Below are positions 48,240-56,640 of a stretch of DNA of 56,640 bases, in pieces. The notes below the pieces were generated by a model, which worked only from the letters and a program-made list of their open reading frames with translations, had not been told where the DNA came from and did no database searches. Position 1 is the first letter of the stretch; the number at the start of each line of letters is the position of its first letter. The position numbers and the translations under genes were made by a program. The DNA is from Myxococcales bacterium (GTDB lineage Bacteria; Myxococcota_A; Polyangia; Haliangiales; Haliangiaceae). The stretch spans positions 1 through 56,640 of the forward strand of contig JAAEPE010000821.1 in NCBI GenBank assembly GCA_024222395.1. The letters are read 5' to 3'.

Positions 48240-48810
48240 GCTTAAGAGATCGAGATGCAGGTTTCCGCTGCGGCGACGAAGTTCTCAGCGAGGTCGCTTC
48301 CATTCTGAAGAGGCACGCGGATTCCGCTCGACAGAGCGACATCTCTTGTCGTTTTGGAGGGCAAGAGTTCGTAGTGCTCTTGCCCGAAACCGACAAGGCC
48401 GGCGCTTCGATCGAAGCGGAGCGGCTGCGGGATACCATCTCATCCACCCAATTTCCAGGGGGCGTATCAATCACCATCAGCGTGGGGGTCGCAACATTTC
48501 CCGAAGACGGTCAGCACGCAACCGAAGTGCTAGCTCGAGCCGAAGATGCCGTAAAGCGGGCCAAGATCAGCGGGAGAAATTGCATCGCCATGAGCGGCGA
48601 GCTCCAGGCACCGACTGATATCGCCAACACCCACGGCAAGAAGTTCCCTACCCTCCACGGTGCGAATCGCTACGGCCATCGATGCAGTCACCGTTGGTGA
48701 AGGAATCGAGGATTTGGAAGACCTCATGCCCCTTCGCGAGCTAGACGTTCGCTTTGGGCAGGGCTATTACCTCGCTCGTCCAGACTTCTGCTTCCCCAAA
48801 GTGAGCGATA
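48240..48810 (+). pseudogene. GGDEF-EAL c-di-GMP gene remnant
   Basis: Bases 48250-48600 translate as the end of a diguanylate cyclase domain: DAGFRCGDEVLSEVASIL, RFGGQEFVVLLPETD (active site GGQEF instead of GGDEF or GGEEF) and VSITISVGVATFPEDGQH. The N-terminal half of the domain is missing, cut by an in-frame TAG. After a frame change, bases 48670-48800 give the tail of an EAL phosphodiesterase: VGEGIEDLEDLMPLREL and FGQGYYLARPDF. Most of the EAL domain, including its catalytic ELLxR motif, is absent. No functional protein can result. Confidence 0.75.
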
Positions 48811-49103
48811 CAGCGACCTCGGCTATCCGATCGAAACCCCAGAGACCACGGCTGCGTCCCTTTTGCACCGATACGAGCAATTTGCTATCCGTCAGTGGGG
48901 CCGCATTCGGGTCAGATTTCGACACCGACGATCCCACCGGTCCGGTGCTCTTACAGCGCTATTTGCAGTAGAAACAGAAGACCAGAGCCCCGAGCGAGGG
49001 AGGCACCTCGGACGACAGCTTTTGAAGACGATCCCACGAGAACTCGCGGCGGCATAAATTGAGCGCTACACTTACGAACTCTTCAGGGAGTCATCTGGAA
49101 CTT
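48811..49103 (+). other. region between c-di-GMP remnant and PilT gene
   Basis: After the EAL remnant a frame from about 48863 to 49057 (ending with TAA) gives an Arg-rich segment (RYEQFAIRQWGRIRVRFRH) of no recognised family. It may be the tail of the decayed gene in a shifted frame. No promoter, RNA gene or repeat was identified here. Confidence 0.4.
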
Positions 49104-50180
<1,077 letters not shown>

Positions 50181-50219
50181 CCGAGAGACCATCTCGGCCA
50201 CTGCTCTCGGTCAAACGAC

Positions 50220-50250
50220 AAAGGCGCCGCGAATATGCGGCGCCTTTGTT
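50220..50250 (+). terminator. intrinsic terminator after PilT-type gene
   Basis: An 11-bp stem (AAAGGCGCCGC with GCGGCGCCTTT) closes a GAATAT loop and is followed by gttcgtt. It lies about 40 bp after the PilT stop and just before MITE copy C. Confidence 0.85.
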
Positions 50251-50271
50251 CGTTCTGATGAACTCTCGCGA

Positions 50272-50433
50272 CTAGACCGTCGGGCGAAAAAAATGACCGA
50301 GGATGGTGAGTTCTGATTTTTCGAGTGCAAGGCGCGAATGAGGATTTTGCCGCGGCAAATGACGAAATGAGCAACGCTGCAATCGGGAAAGCAGGACCAT
50401 TAGACCGATCATTGTTTACGCTCGGCGGTCTAG
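50272..50433 (+). mobile_element. 162-bp MITE-like element, copy C, at a stop codon
   Basis: This is the same element as at 10087 and 39458, with identical length, CTAG at both edges and the same terminal repeats. The central part contains a perfect TTGCCGCGGCAA palindrome. The right-hand CTAG includes the TAG stop (read on the minus strand) of the Pro-rich protein gene, so the insertion point is exactly the stop codon and the coding sequence is intact. The left flank (TCGCGA) and right flank (CGCGA) show that the empty site would be a small palindrome around CTAG. Confidence 0.85.
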
Positions 50434-51428
50434 CGCGAAGAGTCTGGACGATGTCGAACTCGATCTGGGTCAGGCTTGGCTAGGCCGGGTTTCGGTGCTG
50501 TTGGCCGACGATCTGGTCGCCCTGCCTTTGGCGGAGTTGGCTTTGCGCGGCCTGGTGCAGGCGCGACTGGCCTGGAACCACCGCGGCCCGGAGGCGTAGC
50601 GCGGGGAGGCTTGGGTTTCGCTCCACGTGGGAGCGGTGCTACCGGGCGACCACCACCGCGACCAGGAGGTGTGGTGCGAGGAGGTTTGGGATGAGCACCA
50701 CGCGTAGGCGGTGCTACCGGACGACCACCACCGCGGCCTGGAGGCGTAGCGCGGGGAGGAGTAGGACGAACGCCGCGTGGAGGCGGTGCTACTGGACGAC
50801 CATGCCCAGGAGGCGTAGCGCGAGGAGGGGTCGGTCGTGGAGGCACTGGACGGGCCCCACGAGGGGGTGGAGCCACGGGACGAACACCATGGCGCGGCGG
50901 TGGTGTTGTGCGAGGAGGCGTCGTTGACCGCGGAGGAGGCCTGTGGCCGGGACGCGGCGTTGGGCGACGGTGATCAATTACAGAGGGCCGGCGCGGTTGG
51001 CGGTAGATCGCCGGGCGGCCAGCAGTGCGGGCCGAGCCTTTGTAGTGGTTGGGCACTCGGCTGCGATGTTCCCAGTAGCCACGCATGTAGATGTGGCCCG
51101 AGCCGTTGTAGTCGTAGTACGGAGCAATGTAGACGTATTGGGCTCGATCGCGGACCCAGTGCCCTCGACTCCACTGCCAATCGTTGCCGCTCCAGTGCCA
51201 GGATCCGTCGATCCAGACTTGCCCATAACCAGGTGACGTGGTCTGCTGTTCGTAGAGCGGCTGCGGCGGCAACCTCTGCACATTGTAGGTTTGTCCCGCA
51301 CCTACGGCTACATAGCCAGCGGGCTGGACTCGGGCACGCTGCGCTTGAACGGTGCAACCCGCGGCAAGGACGAGAGCTACCCCCAAAGCCAGCGATAACG
51401 AGGGGAGAGTGAATCTATTATTTGTCAT
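50430..51428 (-). CDS. WXXGXW-repeat lipoprotein with long Pro/Arg-rich tail
   Basis: The product has a lipoprotein signal (LGVALVLAAGC). A domain of about 80 residues contains repeated Trp/Gly signatures (WIDGSWHWSGNDWQW, RGHWVRDRAQY, MRGYWEHRSR), the 'WXXGXW' or YXWGXW pattern seen in small surface proteins. The last 200 residues are a Pro/Arg/Gly-rich, disordered region of tandem repeats with no cysteines. The frame opens at 51485, but the ATG at 51428 starts the signal peptide. It ends at the TAG that forms part of the MITE boundary. It diverges from trpS. Role: envelope surface, otherwise unknown. Confidence 0.75.
   Translation of the reverse strand: MTNNRFTLPSLSLALGVALVLAAGCTVQAQRARVQPAGYVAVGAGQTYNVQRLPPQPLYEQQTTSPGYGQVWIDGSWHWSGNDWQWSRGHWVRDRAQYVYIAPYYDYNGSGHIYMRGYWEHRSRVPNHYKGSARTAGRPAIYRQPRRPSVIDHRRPTPRPGHRPPPRSTTPPRTTPPPRHGVRPVAPPPRGARPVPPRPTPPRATPPGHGRPVAPPPRGVRPTPPRATPPGRGGGRPVAPPTRGAHPKPPRTTPPGRGGGRPVAPLPRGAKPKPPRATPPGRGGSRPVAPAPGRAKPTPPKAGRPDRRPTAPKPGLAKPDPDRVRHRPDSSR
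50540..50840 (-). repeat. 75-bp tandem repeats in the Pro-rich gene
   Basis: About four imperfect copies of a 75-bp unit encode PPRATPPGRGGGRPVAPPxRG variants. The marker segment gaggcgtagcgcggggagg recurs at about 50590, 50665, 50740 and 50811, the last copy one codon short. Units stay in frame. Confidence 0.75.
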
Positions 51429-51492
51429 AGGGTGCCTTCTCCATTTCATACTGGGATTGGACGGACGAAGCCTCCAGAGATTCACAGCATAG

Positions 51493-51521
51493 TTGACGCT
51501 CGTCCCCTTCGCAAGTACACA
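51493..51521 (+). promoter_or_regulatory. possible trpS promoter
   Basis: TTGACG, a 17-bp spacer and TACACA precede the trpS ATG at 51531. The -35 matches consensus at 5 of 6 positions and the -10 at only 3. The predicted transcript start near 51528 would make the message nearly leaderless. Confidence 0.25.
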
Positions 51522-51530
51522 GAATGTCCA

Positions 51531-52511
51531 ATGAAGACCGTATTCTCAGGCATTCAACCCTCAGGCGAATTGCACCTCGGAAACTATCTTGGCGCAATTC
51601 GAAACTGGACGGCGCTCCAAGAAGAGTTCTTCTGCTACTTCTGTGTGGTCGATTATCACGCGATCACGCAGGACTGCGAGCCAAAACAAATGAAGACTCG
51701 GGTCTTCGATATGGTGAGCGACCTCCTCGCATGCGGAATAGATCCGGTGAGATCGGTTCTCTTTGTTCAGAGCCAGGTTCCCGAACACACCGAGCTCTGC
51801 TGGATTCTCAATTCAGTCGCGCAATTCGGTGATCTAAGTCGCATGACGCAATTCAAAGACAAGAGCCAGCGACAAGCAGACAACATCAACGTCGGCCTCT
51901 TTGACTACCCTGTCCTACAGTCCGCCGACATTCTTCTCTACAACGCGGAGGCCGTGCCGGTTGGACAAGACCAGGTTCAGCACATCGAGTTTGCTAGGCG
52001 CCTTGCCCGCGGTTTCAACAATCGCTGGGGCAAGGTATTCAAAGAGCCAGAGGCCAAGCTCACCTCCACACCGAAGATCATCGGCCTCGACGGCAAGGCA
52101 AAGATGTCAAAGTCGATGGGCAATACGATTCCCCTCGGTGCAACAGAGAAAGAGATTCGCAAGCGCATCAATCGCGCGGTCACCGATCCACAGCGTGAGA
52201 AGCGCGAGGACAAAGGCGAGCCTGATAACTGCAATGTGTACTCCCTACACGGGTGCTTCTCGACCGACGACGACAGGCGTTGGGTTGCCGAGGGTTGCCG
52301 AACTGCAGGGATTGGTTGCGTCGATTGCAAAAGAAGACTTGCCGACAATCTGATTGAGCACCTCGACCCGATTCGCACTCGCAAAGCGGAGCTTGTTGCC
52401 AACCCAGATGAGGTGCACGAAGCCTTGAACAAGGGCGCTGAGAAGGCACGTCAAACCGCCGCCAAGACGATCGGCAAAGTTCGCAAGAAGCTCGGCTTGT
52501 GGCAAGGCTAG
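51531..52511 (+). CDS. trpS: tryptophanyl-tRNA synthetase
   Basis: This is the class I aminoacyl-tRNA synthetase that charges tRNA-Trp using ATP. The HIGH-type motif appears as PSGELHLGNYLGAIRNW near the N-terminus and the KMSKS loop as KAKMSKSMGN (residues 191-195). DNINVGLFDYPVLQSADILL is the usual active-site block. The frame opens at 51432, but the ATG at 51531 gives the correct TrpS start (MKTVFSGIQPSG). It has 326 residues, normal for bacteria. A small exported protein gene follows after 4 bp, so they are co-transcribed. Confidence 0.96.
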   Translation: MKTVFSGIQPSGELHLGNYLGAIRNWTALQEEFFCYFCVVDYHAITQDCEPKQMKTRVFDMVSDLLACGIDPVRSVLFVQSQVPEHTELCWILNSVAQFGDLSRMTQFKDKSQRQADNINVGLFDYPVLQSADILLYNAEAVPVGQDQVQHIEFARRLARGFNNRWGKVFKEPEAKLTSTPKIIGLDGKAKMSKSMGNTIPLGATEKEIRKRINRAVTDPQREKREDKGEPDNCNVYSLHGCFSTDDDRRWVAEGCRTAGIGCVDCKRRLADNLIEHLDPIRTRKAELVANPDEVHEALNKGAEKARQTAAKTIGKVRKKLGLWQG

Positions 52512-52515
52512 CCGT

Positions 52516-52953
52516 ATGGCGGTTCAGCGACATGGCCTAGCGGCGGCGATCACGATGCTCATCGCAATGGCCCTCGCTGCAGCGGTGGCAGGGCGCGGAT
52601 GCAATAGAGACTCGGATGGCCCGACAGAGGCCGTACGGGCGTTCATGCAAGCGTCCAAGTCGGGAAACCGCGACGCTGCGCTCAAGATGCTCGGCCCCAA
52701 GACTCGCGCCCAACTCGAGCGAGCCGCTCTCCGCGCGACAAAACTCGTCGGTGGCGAAGGGCGTTACCAGGCGCGGGACGTCTTGCAATTGCACACCACC
52801 GGCCCCGACGCTGACTCTATCGTAAACATGGGACGCGACGGCGACCAGGCCAGCATTTCAATTACCGATTCTCATGGCAAGAAGTCGACCATCATAACTG
52901 TTCTGGTAGATGGGAACTGGCTTCTGGAACTGGCGGATAGCCGTTCGCCCTAG
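52516..52953 (+). CDS. small exported protein, function unknown
   Basis: The 145-residue product has an N-terminal hydrophobic segment (AAAITMLIAMALAAAVAG), followed by a Cys that could be a non-standard lipobox (GRGC). The domain after it looks like the small alpha+beta folds of DUF4878 proteins (AVRAFMQASKSGNRDAALKM; TIITVLVDGNWLLELA). Its role is unknown. The start lies 4 bp after the trpS stop. It converges with the metal-transporter gene. Confidence 0.6.
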   Translation: MAVQRHGLAAAITMLIAMALAAAVAGRGCNRDSDGPTEAVRAFMQASKSGNRDAALKMLGPKTRAQLERAALRATKLVGGEGRYQARDVLQLHTTGPDADSIVNMGRDGDQASISITDSHGKKSTIITVLVDGNWLLELADSRSP

Positions 52954-52965
52954 TCTACGCCGCTG

Positions 52966-54732
52966 CTAGTGGCAGTGATCATGGCCATCGTGGCAGTGGT
53001 CGCCGCCCTCGCCTTGAAACGGCGAGTGCACTTGAGCCATGAATCCGCGGGGGCCTTGTCGCAAGACAGAGAGAACATAGAGGAGCCCCAGGGCGAGCAA
53101 ACAGCCTATGGCCAGCATGCTTGTATCGTCGCTATGCAGCTTCGGTAGTGTCAGGCCTCCTAGCTCGCCAATAATGAGATTGACAAACATGCCCAGTCCT
53201 ATCGCAAGCATGGCAATGGTTCCGCCAAAGAGCAGCGCTAGGCGCCTGCCATGCAGCTGGCTGAGTATGCCAAACGTTGTGACATTGGTAGCGGGGCCCG
53301 CCATTAGGAATGCCAAAGCGGCTCCGGGCGATCCGCCTTGCAAGAGCAAGACAGCAACTAGCGGCGTCGCCCCCGAGGCACAGACGTAGGCAGGCATGCC
53401 GAGAAGCGTGAAGATGATGACATCACCCCCCCACGGCAAGTTGAGCAGCCAGGGGCTATCAAAGAGTGGTCCAACCAGAGCGGCAACCACGATTCCAAGG
53501 ATTATCCAGGGCCCGGTGTGATCGACTACCTCGACGAAACCATAGCGGAGGCCAGCCACGAGCCTCTGTGAGAAACTCTCATCTCTACCGAGAGCTTCGT
53601 GGGGGGCTTCATCTTGTCCTGCGTGCCGATCTGCGACTCGGCCGACGATGACACCGACGACCAGCGCTATGACGACAGCAGCCACGACGCGCATCACGGT
53701 CATCTCTGGCCCCAACAAGGGCAGTGAAATGAGCACCGCATCGACGCCGAGTTCTGGAGTCGCAACTAGGAAGGCCATCGCCGCTGTCGCTGGCACAGTC
53801 TGCGTAATGAGGCTCTGATACAGGGGAATCACGCCGCAGCTACAAATTGGCAGGGGGAGGCCAAAGGCAACGCCACGAAGCGCCTGGGAACCCGAGCTGC
53901 CTCGTTTCATCCACGAGAGCCCCATACCTGGCAAGACAGCCTGCACGACACCGGCAAGCGCAAAGGCCACGAGCAGTGCGGGGGCCGACTCTAGCGATAG
54001 AGCGATGAAGAGCCGACCGAAGTTGCTTTCGATATGGGCGACCTCACCAATGTGCTCGCTCGAAACCAACCCAACTGCGACGAGCCCGATGATGGCACCC
54101 ACACCTGAGGCGAAGCGCCCCTTGCCGACGGACGAGGGCATCACAGTCGGCGGAGGCCTGTGGACAACGACATGCAAGACCGAGCCTGCAATAAGCGCCT
54201 GCACAAAGGCGAGCCACTTTGACGCCAGCATAGGCGCCAGCGCATCTGCCGTCACAAAACCACCTACGGTCATGATGGCCAAGCCCACGAGCACGACTGT
54301 CGCAAGTCGCCAATCGCGGGGACGGAGAAGCCACCACAGGGTGATAGCCACGGGAAGCCTATGCAGGACCACGGCGATGCCGAGTTTGGATTCGTGCTCG
54401 AGTGGTCCAGCCAAACCGACTCCATCGAAGAAGCCGTGCAGGAGGAGACCGAGAACAGCCAGCACCATGGTGAAGCCGTGAACCCTGTCTGCCGACTTAT
54501 GCAGAGCATGCTCTGCCCAACCGGGGCCAAGAAAGCCTATGGTCGCAACCAAGATTACGAGGGGACCGCTAACCTCGACTGCGTGAGGGATGATGTGAAC
54601 TGCCGCCAGTCCGGCGATGGAGACCATGACAAAGCCATCGAGGGTTGCCAGTGTCGTGGCGGCCCGATCGGCAACCCGGTAGATGATAGGCGCCGCAGCC
54701 AGGGCCACGAGGCTTAGAACAAGCAAGGTCAT
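52966..54732 (-). CDS. ZIP-like/permease fusion, probable metal exporter (SO_0444-type)
   Basis: The 588-residue membrane protein joins an N-terminal ZIP-like half (VHIIPHAVEVSG, LLLHGFFDGVGLAG, VVLHRLPVAI) to a C-terminal permease of the ArsP/DUF318 type with the Cys pair in LPICSCGVIPLYQSL. This matches SO_0444-type Cu/Zn efflux proteins. A cytoplasmic loop near 385 is charged, and the C-terminus ends in a His/Cys metal-binding tail (GGDHCHDGHDHCH). Together these point to metal export, probably Zn or Cu (inference). No metal-responsive regulator is next to it. Confidence 0.75.
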   Translation of the reverse strand: MTLLVLSLVALAAAPIIYRVADRAATTLATLDGFVMVSIAGLAAVHIIPHAVEVSGPLVILVATIGFLGPGWAEHALHKSADRVHGFTMVLAVLGLLLHGFFDGVGLAGPLEHESKLGIAVVLHRLPVAITLWWLLRPRDWRLATVVLVGLAIMTVGGFVTADALAPMLASKWLAFVQALIAGSVLHVVVHRPPPTVMPSSVGKGRFASGVGAIIGLVAVGLVSSEHIGEVAHIESNFGRLFIALSLESAPALLVAFALAGVVQAVLPGMGLSWMKRGSSGSQALRGVAFGLPLPICSCGVIPLYQSLITQTVPATAAMAFLVATPELGVDAVLISLPLLGPEMTVMRVVAAVVIALVVGVIVGRVADRHAGQDEAPHEALGRDESFSQRLVAGLRYGFVEVVDHTGPWIILGIVVAALVGPLFDSPWLLNLPWGGDVIIFTLLGMPAYVCASGATPLVAVLLLQGGSPGAALAFLMAGPATNVTTFGILSQLHGRRLALLFGGTIAMLAIGLGMFVNLIIGELGGLTLPKLHSDDTSMLAIGCLLALGLLYVLSVLRQGPRGFMAQVHSPFQGEGGDHCHDGHDHCH

Positions 54733-54797
54733 GAAACGGCCCGATGCTTAGCACAAAGGCTCATCCGAGACAGAAGTCATCCTGTCTTTTCAATAGG

Positions 54798-55211
54798 TCA
54801 GCTGGCCTTGACGGCATTTCCCGAGTCATTCCCGGCCGCGCCCATGCGTCCGTACGTCACGAGTCGACGTGCAATACGCACTTGGACGAGGTCGGTGAAT
54901 CCCGCACAGAGCAGTCGGCGGCTCACCTCTGAGGCTGCCCCGCGGTCGACGGATAGCAGCAGCCCCCCCGGCACCAAGCTCTCGCGCCAAGCCTCGGCGC
55001 GAGCCTCCCAATTCGCTCCCTGGGCGAAGCCTCCAACGACCATCGCATCAAGCTCTTTGCGGCCCGTGCTCCACCTTACGAGATTTGGACGAGCTCTGCG
55101 AAGCGCTTTGTGAATACGCGGCGCATCGGCAATAGCGACATCGCCTTCGCCACACGAGGCGATGCCGTTTGCAATAGCGGCGAGCAGGTTCTTTGAGAGC
55201 CAGAGGGACAC
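54798..55211 (-). CDS. methyltransferase-like fragment protein
   Basis: The 137-residue product resembles the second half of a class I methyltransferase (MVVGGFAQGA, ESLVPGGLLLSVDRG, CAGFTDLVQVRI), but no intact SAM-binding motif I (GxGxG) can be found in the first 50 residues; the corresponding strand reads DVAIADAPRIHKAL. It may be a divergent family member or a truncated gene that lost its start. A strong upstream context is missing. It shares no operon with its neighbours. Confidence 0.45.
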   Translation of the reverse strand: MSLWLSKNLLAAIANGIASCGEGDVAIADAPRIHKALRRARPNLVRWSTGRKELDAMVVGGFAQGANWEARAEAWRESLVPGGLLLSVDRGAASEVSRRLLCAGFTDLVQVRIARRLVTYGRMGAAGNDSGNAVKAS

Positions 55212-55587
55212 CGCCCGACCCTAACGGCTTCTGTGCGCCGAGCAAAGGTCCAGGCCACATCGCTGCATACCCCCATTGTATTTCTCGTATTGCCCATGAC
55301 TCACCCTGCGAGATTTACCGAGACCACGGGGGCATTATGCCGTGCCCTAGCTACATCCAAACTTTTGACGAGACAAACTGGATCCCACCCCAGGGATTGG
55401 GGATAAGGTAGGTGTATGAGGGCATGGAGACTCGCAATCAATGGCGATATGCACCCAATTGGCGCTGGCCGCGACATGGGAGCTAACGAGGCATAGTGAT
55501 TCCGGTTTCGTGCCTCCAACTCTCACCTCTTCTTATCAAGTCTGGCAACTTGCCACCCTTTCCACCGATACACCTGGCGTCCTCCCT
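55212..55587. other. gene-free region before the PEGA protein
   Basis: No coding sequence is supported here. A short open frame from 55441 leads into the PEGA gene but is not coding-like before the signal peptide. Two overlapping, mutually exclusive hairpins around ATCCCACCCCAGGGAT and CCCCAGGGATTGGGG lie near 55381-55401, close to where a leader might begin. Confidence 0.4.
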
Positions 55588-56622
55588 ATGATAACCATGA
55601 TTCGCAGCTCTACCCTTCTCTTCGGCCTCTGGCTTTGGCTCTGCGTCACAGGAATTACCGCCGCTACGGCGGCCCCACGGGTTACCTCGGTTCTGATCCT
55701 TCCCGATGGCCCGCAGGGGGCAGATCTACTGCTTTCCAATGCAGAGGATTCGCTGCGCGAGCAGAATATCGGCGTTACCGAATTCGACGACGCGACCCTC
55801 GCCGGCTTCGACCTGAAAGCGGCCAGGGATTGCTTGGGTGACGAAGCGGCGGAAGATTGCAGCGACGTGCTCAATATGGTTCCAGCCGAATGGGTCCTGG
55901 TGCTCGGCATTCGTCGCGAGAGTGACAATCCCGATTCGGATCAGAGCTTGGTCGCCAAACTCTACTCGGCCAAGACTGCAGACTTGCTGCAGATTGAGCG
56001 GAGGGTGTGCCAGCGATGCTCTTCATCTGAGAGAATGGCGACAATGATCCGCGAACTCGTTACCGAAATGACAATGGGGCAACTCGCCGAGAAGGCGCGC
56101 GACACATTCCTGGACGTGCAATCCAGTCCAGCAGGTGTCGTCCTAAGCATCGATGGCACTGTCGTGGGGCCCACCGGGCAATCCTACCGAGTGGCCCCCG
56201 GTGAGCACAGCATCAAGCTCCAATACAAAGGCTACCGCACTGCCACGCAAACAGTGACTGTGTCAGCCAACGAGCACAAAGCCATGACCGTCACCCTCGA
56301 TGCCAAGCCCAAGCCCGACGGCACACGTCGCATGCTCGGCTGGCTCTCGATTGGGGCAGGTAGTCTTGCCGCCGTCGGCGGAACCGTGCAGGTCCTGCGA
56401 CACGAAGAAGAGGCGCCAGCTGGCGCGCGTCCCCACGAGGGGCAGCTCGATACGAAGAATCAAGGCATAGCGGGTTTGGCCATCGGCGCAGCCCTCATAG
56501 GCGTAGGCACCGCTCTCATTCTCACTGCGGAATCGGGCGAAGAGGAGGATTCCTCAGCACTCACCGTCTCCGCCACTCCAACCCCTCACGGCCTTGCCTT
56601 TGGCTTGGCTGGCTCGTTCTAG
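55588..56622 (+). CDS. secreted PEGA-domain protein with C-terminal membrane hairpin
   Basis: The product begins with a signal peptide (LLFGLWLWLCVTGITAATA) and an N-terminal alpha/beta domain resembling those that detect cell-surface ligands. It contains a PEGA domain of about 60 residues (VQSSPAGVVLSIDGTVVGPT; PGEHSIKLQYKGYRTATQ) and two C-terminal hydrophobic segments (LGWLSIGAGSLAAVGGTV; GLAIGAALIGVGTALIL). The frame opens at 55441. The ATG at 55588 or 55597 starts the signal peptide, and the first was chosen. It resembles the last gene of the kinase operon at 37864 in layout. Ends in TAG, like most genes here. Confidence 0.75.
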   Translation: MITMIRSSTLLFGLWLWLCVTGITAATAAPRVTSVLILPDGPQGADLLLSNAEDSLREQNIGVTEFDDATLAGFDLKAARDCLGDEAAEDCSDVLNMVPAEWVLVLGIRRESDNPDSDQSLVAKLYSAKTADLLQIERRVCQRCSSSERMATMIRELVTEMTMGQLAEKARDTFLDVQSSPAGVVLSIDGTVVGPTGQSYRVAPGEHSIKLQYKGYRTATQTVTVSANEHKAMTVTLDAKPKPDGTRRMLGWLSIGAGSLAAVGGTVQVLRHEEEAPAGARPHEGQLDTKNQGIAGLAIGAALIGVGTALILTAESGEEEDSSALTVSATPTPHGLAFGLAGSF

Positions 56623-56640
56623 TAGCTATCCGAACCCCTC

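Noticed and set aside
50540..50840. Possible CRISPR-like array
   Set aside because: The repeats are in-frame, contiguous, without spacers and encode a Pro-rich protein tail.

Overview
The window looks like chromosomal DNA of a free-living Gram-negative bacterium of the Myxococcota/Deltaproteobacteria type (inference). GC is moderately high. There are many secreted Cys-rich lipoproteins, a Ser/Thr kinase fused to a STAND-type ATPase and TPRs, a very large TPR protein, a DUF4390 plus NtrY-like histidine kinase pair, and a PilT-type motor ATPase. No rRNA, tRNA, CRISPR array or prophage was recognised. About three quarters of the intact genes end in TAG, which is unusual for bacteria.

Layout. 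0.5-9 kb: APC transporter with UspA domains, a beta-barrel-like protein, RimJ-type acetyltransferase, a methyltransferase, exonuclease VII (xseA-xseB) and a YgiQ radical-SAM protein. 9-10.2 kb: a decayed lipoprotein gene cut off by a 162-bp MITE. 10.3-13.3 kb: a DUF3750 gene, a NaChBac-type channel with an acidic filter, and a Cys-rich lipoprotein. 13.4-15.7 kb: tviB-tviC, which make UDP-N-acetylgalactosaminuronic acid. 17.5-19.7 kb: a scar of three broken genes (HSDL2-like SDR, IS1380-type transposase, aldo/keto reductase). 20.8-30.5 kb: a 2,579-residue TPR protein followed by a crotonase-fold protein and a diacylglycerol-kinase-like protein.

31-38.8 kb: the most distinctive block, a tightly packed operon of a winged-helix/poly-Asp membrane protein, a kinase with a degenerate cyclase domain plus ATPase plus TPRs, a PlsC acyltransferase with a membrane tail, a PhnD-like binding protein with no signal peptide, and a secreted PEGA-like protein. 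It looks like a signalling module acting at the membrane, but its function is unknown.

39.5-43.3 kb: a second MITE, then an overlapping three-gene operon on the minus strand (BamA/TamA-like protein, DUF4390, histidine kinase). 43.5-47.3 kb: Pal/OmpA lipoprotein, SCP2 protein, alpha-methylacyl-CoA racemase and glmU. 47.5-50.2 kb: a lipoprotein, the remnant of a GGDEF-EAL gene, and a PilT-like ATPase. 50.3-56.6 kb: a third MITE sitting exactly at the stop codon of a Pro-rich WXXGXW protein, then trpS, a small exported protein, a ZIP-permease metal-transporter fusion, a methyltransferase-like fragment and a PEGA-domain protein.
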